Origin: Acholeplasmatales bacterium
Lineage (GTDB): Bacteria; Bacillota_I; Bacilli_A; Acholeplasmatales; Anaeroplasmataceae
NCBI GenBank assembly: GCA_017388605.1
Contig: JAFPIE010000094.1
Coordinates: forward strand, 1 to 5,584
Reading direction: 5' to 3'
Length of the DNA: 5,584 bases
Made by a program: the position numbers and the translations under genes. Under the pieces are notes generated by a model. That model was not told where the DNA came from. It worked only from the letters and a program-made list of their open reading frames with translations, and did not search any database. The stretch's first letter is position 1, and the number at the start of each line of letters is the position of its first letter. Positions 1 to 4,977 of this stretch are shown one piece after another.

Positions 1-857
1 TCTGCAGAGGCAGTATCTAACAATTGAGCCTCAAGCTTTTCGATTTTATTTTCAAATTTAGTGATTTGCCTTTTGACAAATGTATGAAGGTCATTTGTTT
101 TAATTTTAACCTTAGCCCTTAAATCCATTTGGTAATAATAAAAATCGATTTTATCCTTAAAGTTTTTGAAGGTAGAAGGCTTATTATCTAAATGAAGATA
201 TTTATAGAATGTTTCTGCATGGAAATCATTTTGAAATACAGGGTAGGCTATATTTAAGGATACTCCATTGAATAGATTCATCAATTCCTTTGGATTTTTA
301 GGATTATTCTTTAAGAATATATCTATAATTTCATCCTTAGATAATTTCATTGGATTTATTTTATTATTTAATGGGAATTCATATTTGGCATTAGGTAATA
401 TCGTTCTATTATATTCCCCAATACCATCATGCTTTAAAGCATCTATAATAATGAAATTTTCATCCGTCAATATTAGATTGGAATATCTACCCATGACCTC
501 ACAAATTAAATATTTATGATTTGAATCGGATAATTCATTATAGCCAGATAATTTAAAATATAGGATTCTATCACATTCAAAGTTGATGATATCATCGATG
601 AAATAGCCTTCTATATGCTTCCTTAAAAGCATAGTAAAGCTTTTAGGATTTAATACACTATCATAAATATGCTTCGTTAAATGAATTCTTGAATAATCCG
701 AAGAGAAGGATAACATCAATTGATAATTGATTCTTTCCTTTCTAATTGTAAAAATAAAGTCGGTATCTCCATTTTCATTAATCTTAGAAATACGACCTGT
801 CTTTAAGAATTCTATTTCCTTATTTAGTTTTTCTAGTAGTATTCCATCAAAGCTCAC
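1..857 (-). CDS. rqcH: RqcH / NFACT-family ribosome quality-control protein, N-terminal part (cut by left edge)
   Basis: Reading the minus strand from GTG at 857 gives 285 open codons to the window edge, starting (M)SFDGILLEKLNKE. This is the NFACT-N domain of RqcH (B. subtilis YloA; also annotated FbpA or fibronectin-binding protein). In known members, RqcH binds 50S subunits blocked by peptidyl-tRNA and recruits tRNA-Ala to add C-terminal alanine tails that mark the nascent chain for degradation. Visible family signatures are the N-terminal FDG (residues 3-5), GRISKI (21-26), LLRKHIEG (77-84), the Asp-Arg pair D96/R97 matching the DR essential for tRNA binding, and MGRYSNLIL (122-130). A charged helix after about residue 262 looks like the start of the coiled-coil arm. 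The GTG start is preferred because FDG sits at the family's normal N-terminus and GGTG lies 6 nt upstream; an in-frame GTG at 866 is the alternative. The middle and C-terminal domains lie outside the window. It is transcribed away from the gmk cluster. Confidence 0.93.
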   Translation of the reverse strand, partial: MSFDGILLEKLNKEIEFLKTGRISKINENGDTDFIFTIRKERINYQLMLSFSSDYSRIHLTKHIYDSVLNPKSFTMLLRKHIEGYFIDDIINFECDRILYFKLSGYNELSDSNHKYLICEVMGRYSNLILTDENFIIIDALKHDGIGEYNRTILPNAKYEFPLNNKINPMKLSKDEIIDIFLKNNPKNPKELMNLFNGVSLNIAYPVFQNDFHAETFYKYLHLDNKPSTFKNFKDKIDFYYYQMDLRAKVKIKTNDLHTFVKRQITKFENKIEKLEAQLLDTASA

Positions 858-863
858 ATTAAT

Positions 864-882
864 CACCAGTAAGAGTATAGCA
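864..882 (-). promoter_or_regulatory. Extended -10 promoter and ribosome binding site of rqcH
   Basis: On the minus strand, TGcTATACT spans 882-874, an extended -10 element with 5 of 6 consensus bases in TATACT. No good -35 is seen at the usual distance, as expected for an extended -10 promoter. GGTG at 867-864 lies 6 nt before the GTG start. Transcription would begin near 867, so the leader would be about 10 nt and the ribosome binding site would sit at the very 5' end. Assignment is by motif only. Confidence 0.45.
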
Positions 883-907
883 TTTTTTAAAATGGAATTC
901 TATTATC

Positions 908-951
908 TTGTGTTTTAAAATATTAAATAGTAAAATATATCTAATAGGAGG
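908..951 (+). promoter_or_regulatory. Promoter and Shine-Dalgarno for the 144-aa gene
   Basis: TTGTGT at 908-913, a 17-nt spacer and TAAAAT at 931-936 form a sigma-A-like promoter with a weak -35 and a 5-of-6 -10. It is followed by AGGAGG at 946-951, 9 nt before the ATG at 961. It faces away from the rqcH promoter, so the roughly 100-bp gap between the genes is a divergent promoter region. The spacer is almost pure A/T. No repressor-type inverted repeat was recognised here. Confidence 0.5.
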
Positions 952-960
952 CGATAGTTC

Positions 961-1395
961 ATGGGATTTTTGGACTTATTTAAAAAGAATGATACAGATC
1001 AAAAAAAACCAAAAAACACCAAGCTTTCTGATGGGGTAAAGAAGACCCTAGAGGCAAAAAATATTTCTGTATCCTTAGATGATGATGGCAAGGGCTCCTT
1101 TGAGCTTGTCATGCCAAATGAAGGATATAGCCTATATCCATACTATAGAATAGATAGTACTACTAAGGAATTATCTATAATTATTAATGTAAGAAATGTA
1201 GAAGAGGATATAACTATAGATTTATATAATAAAATAAACGCCTTTAATATTAAAAGTAAGTATTTAATGGCTAAGCTTAAGGATAGAATTATCTATTTAG
1301 AATACAATACTAAGGTGGATTCTCATAAATCAGAGATCATCCATGAGGTTATTGAAAGCGTATTTATGTTATCAAAAGAAATTGATGAGCTTTAA
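961..1395 (+). CDS. Small acidic/basic protein of unknown function, possibly YbjN-like
   Basis: A 144-aa soluble protein with no confident family by eye. It begins MGFLDLFKKN, an N-terminal short amphipathic helix of the type seen in peripherally membrane-associated bacterial proteins. A Lys/Asp/Gln-rich linker follows to about residue 22, then an alpha/beta body. The second half (about 80-140) reads as helix, LYNKINAFNIKSKY, two strands (LMAKLKDRIIYLEYN) and a final amphipathic helix ending SKEIDEL. The 'lN-iN' motif followed by a strand pair and a terminal helix resembles YbjN-domain proteins (type III chaperone-like fold); this is inference. There is no signal peptide, membrane segment, Cys, Trp or obvious catalytic motif. 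It has its own promoter and a strong AGGAGG site, so it is very likely a real gene. It lies between rqcH and gmk, where B. subtilis has yloB, yicC-like yloC and remA, but it does not look like any of those. Confidence 0.8.
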   Translation: MGFLDLFKKNDTDQKKPKNTKLSDGVKKTLEAKNISVSLDDDGKGSFELVMPNEGYSLYPYYRIDSTTKELSIIINVRNVEEDITIDLYNKINAFNIKSKYLMAKLKDRIIYLEYNTKVDSHKSEIIHEVIESVFMLSKEIDEL

Positions 1396-1447
1396 TTGGT
1401 TGAATTTTTAGTTTTGTTATAGTAAACTTATTTACAAAAAGTGAGGT
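1396..1447 (+). promoter_or_regulatory. Likely gmk promoter and Shine-Dalgarno
   Basis: Immediately after the preceding stop codon, TTGGTT (1396-1401) is followed by a 16-nt spacer and TATAGT (1418-1423). TG at 1415-1416 makes it an extended -10. A second overlapping arrangement, TTGAAT (1400-1405), 17 nt, TAAACT (1423-1428), is also possible. The ribosome binding site is GTGAGGT at 1441-1447, with GAGG ending 9 nt before the ATG at 1456. A small AT hairpin (GTAAA/TTTAC, 1422-1435) lies in the putative leader but is too weak to call a terminator. Confidence 0.45.
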
Positions 1448-1455
1448 ATTAAATC

Positions 1456-2079
1456 ATGAAGCTGAATGACAGAGGACTTCTAGTTGTTATATCTGGCCCA
1501 TCAGGGGTAGGTAAGGGAACCGTACGTAAAGCATTATTTGAAATGCCAAAGCATAACTTAACCTATAGTGTATCTATGACGACAAGAGCAAAAAGACCAG
1601 GCGAAAGAGATGGAATCGACTATTACTTCGTTTCTCGTGAGGAATTCTTAAAGCGAGTTGATGAAGGTAAATTCCTAGAGCATGCGGAATTCGTTGGAAA
1701 TTTCTATGGTACACCACTAGATAAGGTAAATGAAAGATTAGAGGATGGTCAGGAGGTTGTACTTGAGATTGAGGTTGAGGGTGCACTTCAGGTAAAGAAG
1801 AAGGTCCCAGATTGCGTAATGATTTTCATTGTACCACCAGGAAAGGAAGCACTATATCAGCGCTTAAGAAAAAGAGGTACAGAATCTGAGGATGTTATTC
1901 AGCAAAGAATTGAAAAGGCCAATAGAGAATTTAAGCTTGCAAAATATTATGATTATATCGTAGTAAATGATGAGGTTTCGAATGCGGCTGACCGTATTAT
2001 GGCTATCATTCGTGCAGAGCATGCGAAAACAGCAAGATCCATCCATAAATATATGGAGCTTATTGGTGAGGATGAATAA
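1456..2079 (+). CDS. gmk: Guanylate kinase
   Basis: A 207-aa cytosolic enzyme, the usual family length, that phosphorylates GMP (and dGMP) to GDP with ATP, feeding GTP synthesis and (p)ppGpp control. The P-loop SGPSGVGKGT is at residues 13-22. The GMP-binding segment SVSMTTRAKRPGERDGIDY (38-56) carries the conserved R44, R47, G49 and E50. The HAEFVGNFYGTP segment (76-87) and the acidic LEIEVEGALQVKK block (103 onward) follow, and the lid RLRKRGTESEDVIQQRI closes the active site. The C-terminal helix is complete. The gene uses CGT/CGC/CGA arginine codons and G/C-containing codons more often than its neighbours, consistent with a well-expressed core gene rather than transfer. It is followed 61 nt later by rpoZ, the same order as in B. 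subtilis. Confidence 0.98.
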   Translation: MKLNDRGLLVVISGPSGVGKGTVRKALFEMPKHNLTYSVSMTTRAKRPGERDGIDYYFVSREEFLKRVDEGKFLEHAEFVGNFYGTPLDKVNERLEDGQEVVLEIEVEGALQVKKKVPDCVMIFIVPPGKEALYQRLRKRGTESEDVIQQRIEKANREFKLAKYYDYIVVNDEVSNAADRIMAIIRAEHAKTARSIHKYMELIGEDE

Positions 2080-2095
2080 AATCACTAGATTTTTT
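2078..2095 (+). terminator. Weak AT hairpin after gmk, possible partial terminator
   Basis: AAAATC (2078-2083), loop ACTA and GATTTT (2088-2093) form a 6-bp stem that begins in the gmk stop codon and runs into T residues to 2095. With only one G-C pair the stem is weak, so it may attenuate read-through into rpoZ or be chance in AT-rich DNA. Confidence 0.25.
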
Positions 2096-2133
2096 ATAGA
2101 GTTTATTGTATAATAATTTCGTTGATTTGGAGG
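2086..2133 (+). promoter_or_regulatory. rpoZ promoter and Shine-Dalgarno
   Basis: A perfect TATAAT lies at 2109-2114, with a poor -35 candidate TAGATT at 2086-2091 (17-nt spacer). Transcription would start near 2121. TGGAGGA at 2128-2134 is a good ribosome binding site 7 nt before the ATG at 2141. This suggests rpoZ can be transcribed apart from gmk, though no strong terminator separates them and read-through is likely. Confidence 0.5.
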
Positions 2134-2140
2134 ACTAATT

Positions 2141-2359
2141 ATGTCAAAGAAAGATTATGATGGAATGCGTTATCCATCTGTAGATGATTTATTAAAGGTT
2201 ATTGATTCTAAATATAAGCTAGCATACGCAGCTGCAAGAAGAGCTCATATCATTGAAGAAGAGGAATGGACTGCTGCAGAGGATGGTATGTGTGTTAAGC
2301 CTGTAGGACAGGCATTAGAAGAGATTCTAAATGGCCAAACAAAAATGACTTTTAAGTAA
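2141..2359 (+). CDS. rpoZ: DNA-directed RNA polymerase omega subunit
   Basis: A 72-aa protein, close to the normal length of Firmicute omega (about 65-75 aa). Omega clamps the beta-prime C-terminus and helps assemble and stabilise RNA polymerase. The family pattern is clear: RYPSVDDLLKVIDSKYKLAYA (from residue 10; compare the usual YPSIDxLLxKxDSKYxLV), then AAARRAHIIEE, and finally KPVGQALEEILNG, the conserved C-terminal helix. The central EEEWTAAEDGM loop is lineage-specific. The gene directly follows gmk as in Bacillus, and a strong terminator follows it. The downstream Bacillus partners coaBC and priA are absent here, so the conserved block ends with rpoZ. Confidence 0.96.
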   Translation: MSKKDYDGMRYPSVDDLLKVIDSKYKLAYAAARRAHIIEEEEWTAAEDGMCVKPVGQALEEILNGQTKMTFK

Positions 2360-2386
2360 AAAGTAACCCTCGGGTTATTTTTTTCT
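2358..2386 (+). terminator. Rho-independent terminator of rpoZ
   Basis: TAACCC (2364-2369), TC and GGGTTA (2372-2377) form a compact hairpin, in practice a 5-bp stem with a CTCG tetraloop. It is extended by a G-T wobble and an A-tract/T-tract (2358-2362 against 2379-2383), followed by TTTTTTTC. It lies directly after the rpoZ stop codon and is the only strong intrinsic terminator in the window, marking the end of the gmk-rpoZ block. Confidence 0.88.
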
Positions 2387-2397
2387 TTTCTTTGTAG

Positions 2398-2417
2398 TAT
2401 AATCTTTTCAAGGAGGT
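2398..2417 (+). promoter_or_regulatory. Promoter -10 and strong Shine-Dalgarno for the membrane protein-uvrC unit
   Basis: TATAAT at 2398-2403 is a perfect -10 lying 15 bp past the terminator. The only -35 candidate at the right distance (TTATTT, 2375-2380) is poor and overlaps the terminator stem and T-tract. AAGGAGGT at 2410-2417 is a near-perfect ribosome binding site 5 nt before the ATG at 2423. The predicted leader is only about 10-15 nt. Confidence 0.5.
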
Positions 2418-2422
2418 ATATT

Positions 2423-3205
2423 ATGGAACCTTTTACTAAATATTTCTTATATTTCATAATTTATGCCTTCTTAGGGTATATTGCTGAGGTTATCTATGTA
2501 TTTATATGTACAAAGAAAATAACGAATAGAGGCTATTTATATGGTCCTTTAGTGCCTATTTATGGCTTTGGTGCTATAGGTATCCTTTTATCCTTAAGCT
2601 TTATTTATAATTTAAATACATGGTATAGTCCTATATTGGTATTTGTTGCAGGATTTATCCTAACATCCCTTCTTGAATATATTGTTTCCTTCTTTATGGA
2701 ATTAATCTTCCATATGAGATGGTGGGATTATAGTGATAAATTTTTAAATATTAATGGTAGAGTCTGCTTAAGAAATTCAACGATGTTTGCCATACTTGTT
2801 ATGCTGGTGATGTATTTATTACATCCTTTTGTTGTAGAGAATTTAGTTTCAAGAATAGAGAATTTTAATCTTATATTCTTTTATATACTATCAGGTATCC
2901 TATTTACATTAGTTTTAACAGATAGTGTATTATCTACTCTTAAGCATGTATCTATTGCTAAGGTATTTAAGAAGCTTGAGGCTATGGCAGCAACGATTGG
3001 AGATTCTATTGTTTCTAAGACCTTAGAAACTAAGGATAAGCTAGATGAGCTAAAGGATTATTTTTCTTCTAATATTGTAAAAAAATCCTTCCGCTTCCTA
3101 GATATGAAATATGCATCTACAAAAATTAAATTAAAAAGCGAGCATTTAAAGCTTTCCTTATTCGATTTTAAGGAAAAGATTAAAGATAAAATTCAAGGAG
3201 AGTGA
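2423..3205 (+). CDS. Multi-pass membrane protein, 'putative ABC-transporter type IV' (PF06541-type) family
   Basis: A 260-aa integral membrane protein with five likely helices: about 7-28, 45-64, 69-95, 119-139 and 148-170. Recognisable family motifs are the first helix ending FLGYIAEVIY (16-25), NRGYLYGPLVPIYGFGA (35-51), LLEYIVSFFMELIF (83-96), RWWDYSDKFLNINGRVCL (99-116) and HPF (134-136). These match the conserved pattern of the Firmicute family labelled 'putative ABC-transporter type IV' (formerly DUF1113). The transporter label is historical: no ATPase is encoded nearby and no substrate is known. The last 90 residues form a charged, Lys-rich, probably helical cytoplasmic tail with coiled-coil-like stretches, longer than the core domain needs. 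The gene ends in TGA at 3203-3205, and its final codons contain the uvrC ribosome binding site, so the two are probably co-transcribed and coupled. Confidence 0.85.
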   Translation: MEPFTKYFLYFIIYAFLGYIAEVIYVFICTKKITNRGYLYGPLVPIYGFGAIGILLSLSFIYNLNTWYSPILVFVAGFILTSLLEYIVSFFMELIFHMRWWDYSDKFLNINGRVCLRNSTMFAILVMLVMYLLHPFVVENLVSRIENFNLIFFYILSGILFTLVLTDSVLSTLKHVSIAKVFKKLEAMAATIGDSIVSKTLETKDKLDELKDYFSSNIVKKSFRFLDMKYASTKIKLKSEHLKLSLFDFKEKIKDKIQGE

Positions 3206-3213
3206 TTCTCTTG
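3195..3213 (+). promoter_or_regulatory. Ribosome binding site that places the uvrC start at TTG 3211
   Basis: AAGGAG at 3195-3200 ends 10 nt before TTG at 3211 but only 1 nt before the GTG at 3202, which overlaps the upstream stop codon. A ribosome cannot use the GTG with that spacing, so TTG is the better start. The protein then begins MGIIEEKLKLLPDSPG, matching the usual UvrC N-terminus. Confidence 0.75.
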
Positions 3214-4977
3214 GGTATCATAGAAGAAAAGCTAAAGCTATTACCGGATTCTCCAGGCTCATATCAAATGAGAGATGGAAATGGAACAATTATATATGTT
3301 GGTAAGGCTAAGAATTTAAAGAATAGAGTAAGAAGCTATTTTCATGGCGCACATAATGCGAAAACCACTAGGCTTGTATCTGAAATTAGAGATTTTACTT
3401 ATATTATTACCTCAAGTGAGCTTGAGGCTTTTGTTTTGGAAATTAATTTAATTAAGGAATATAATCCAAAATATAATATTGCCCTAACTGATGATAAAAC
3501 CTATCCTTATGTTGCCCTAACCAATGAGCTTCACCCAAGATTAATCGTTACAAGAAATAAAAGAAAGAAGGGGGAGGCAAGGTATTTTGGCCCATACCCT
3601 AATGTAGGTGCTGCAAGAGATACAGTCAATCTATTAAATCGATTATATCCTTTGAGAAAATGTAGCCATATTCCAGATAAGGAATGCTTATATTATCATA
3701 TGCATCAATGCTTAGGTCCTTGTATTATAAAGGAGCAATTTGATTATTCTATATACAAGAATAAGATTGCATCCTTCTTAAATGGAGATGCAGAGGATAT
3801 CCTAAAGGAATTAAATGAAAAGATGGATGCTGCATCGAATTCCTTAGAATTTGAAAAGGCTATTGAATATAGAGATTTAATTGAATCGATTAAAAATACA
3901 ATAAAAAGACAAAAGATATCCATTAATGATTTAACCGCAAGAGATTATGTAGGTATATATGAGGATAATGGAGATTTATCCATTAATATTATTATTACCC
4001 GCTTAGGCTCTATTGTACAAAATCATCAAACCATCATTAATTCCTATGATGAAAAGGAGGATGAGGTATTATCCTATTTAAGGCAATTCTATGAAATTAA
4101 TGAAAAGCCAAAGGAAATAGGTATTAGCGGTATAAATATTGATAATATTGAGGAAATGCTTGAAATTCCTTTTGTAGATATCAAATTAGGTAAGAAAAAG
4201 GAATTGTTAGATATGGCTGTATATAATGCCAAATATAATCTAGAAAATAAAAGAAATATATATAAGAACCAAGTCTTAAAGAGAGTAGAAACTATAGATA
4301 GGCTAGGTGAATTATTAGGTATAAATCCACCTATGCGTATTGAAGCCTTCGATAACTCCAATTTATTTGGTGAATACCCTGTATCAGGTATGGTATGCTA
4401 TATCAATGGTAAGCCTGCACCAAAGGAATTTAGAAAATATCATATTAAAACAGTCGTTGGAGCAAATGATTATGAATCCATGAAGGAAGTAATCTATCGA
4501 AGATATTTAAGATTAGTTATGGAAAATTCTACTCTTCCAGATTTAATTGTCATGGATGGTGGAGAAATTCAGGTTCATGCAGCCAAAGAGGTATTAGATG
4601 GATTAAATTTAAATATTCCAGTTATGGGTATTCAAAAGGATGACCATCATAAGGCAACGATTATTTTCTTTAATGAAAAATTAATACCATTAGATAAAAA
4701 TGATCCTGTATTTTTACTCTTAGCCGATATATCGCAAAGAGTACATGATTTTGCGATAAGCTTCTTCAGAAGCCAAAAGGCTAAGGGCTTCTTCCAATCG
4801 CGATTAGATGAAATTGAAGGCTTAGGACCAAAGAGAAAGGAAGCATTAATTAAATATTTTACAACTATTGATAATGTTAAAAATGCTTCTATAGAGGAAT
4901 TAAAGAAGGCAGGAATGCCTTCAAATTTAGCTCATAAGATTTATGAATATTTCAAGGAGGAGAATAATGAAAATTAA
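3211..4977 (+). CDS. uvrC: UvrABC excinuclease subunit C
   Basis: A 588-aa nuclease of nucleotide excision repair. UvrC is recruited to the UvrB-DNA pre-incision complex and cuts 3' and then 5' of the lesion. Domains in order, numbered from TTG 3211: GIY-YIG nuclease (about 13-95) with PGSY, IIYVGKAKNLKNRV and catalytic E77 in LEINLIK; an iron-sulfur Cys set C151, C159, C167, C171; a UVR helical hairpin that contacts UvrB (about 200-235, containing EFEKAIEYRDLI); an RNase H-like nuclease with D381 (EAFDNSN), D449 (VMDGGEIQV) and H512 (QRVHDFAISFFR); and tandem helix-hairpin-helix DNA-binding motifs (about 531-588, EIEGLGPKRKEAL and ELKKAGMPSNLA). All catalytic residues are present and the length is near that of B. 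subtilis UvrC, so it should be active. A GTG at 3202 would add three residues but is badly placed. uvrA and uvrB are not nearby. It overlaps the next gene by 11 nt. Confidence 0.97.
   Translation: MGIIEEKLKLLPDSPGSYQMRDGNGTIIYVGKAKNLKNRVRSYFHGAHNAKTTRLVSEIRDFTYIITSSELEAFVLEINLIKEYNPKYNIALTDDKTYPYVALTNELHPRLIVTRNKRKKGEARYFGPYPNVGAARDTVNLLNRLYPLRKCSHIPDKECLYYHMHQCLGPCIIKEQFDYSIYKNKIASFLNGDAEDILKELNEKMDAASNSLEFEKAIEYRDLIESIKNTIKRQKISINDLTARDYVGIYEDNGDLSINIIITRLGSIVQNHQTIINSYDEKEDEVLSYLRQFYEINEKPKEIGISGINIDNIEEMLEIPFVDIKLGKKKELLDMAVYNAKYNLENKRNIYKNQVLKRVETIDRLGELLGINPPMRIEAFDNSNLFGEYPVSGMVCYINGKPAPKEFRKYHIKTVVGANDYESMKEVIYRRYLRLVMENSTLPDLIVMDGGEIQVHAAKEVLDGLNLNIPVMGIQKDDHHKATIIFFNEKLIPLDKNDPVFLLLADISQRVHDFAISFFRSQKAKGFFQSRLDEIEGLGPKRKEALIKYFTTIDNVKNASIEELKKAGMPSNLAHKIYEYFKEENNEN

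Noticed and set aside
268..918. Plus-strand open frames at 268-519 and 727-918
   Set aside because: Both are antisense to the clearly coding rqcH frame, lack good ribosome binding sites and have low-complexity translations rich in Ile/Ser/Phe/Leu, as expected for the complement of an AT-rich gene.
858..960. Possible RNA gene or attachment site in the divergent gap
   Set aside because: The region is short, nearly pure A/T and fully accounted for by two promoters and two ribosome binding sites; no tRNA-like fold or direct repeats were seen.
1422..1435. Hairpin GTAAA/TTTAC upstream of gmk as a terminator or riboswitch
   Set aside because: The stem is 5 bp with one G-C pair and no T-tract (A residues follow), and the leader is too short for a known riboswitch.
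1574..2457. Minus-strand open frames at 1574-1786, 1864-2085 and 2245-2457
   Set aside because: They lie opposite gmk, rpoZ and the start of the membrane protein gene, whose family signatures are unambiguous; no promoter, binding site or family signal supports them.
4089..4361. Minus-strand open frame of 90 codons inside uvrC
   Set aside because: It is opposite conserved uvrC coding sequence, Ser/Ile/Leu-rich, and without a recognisable start context.
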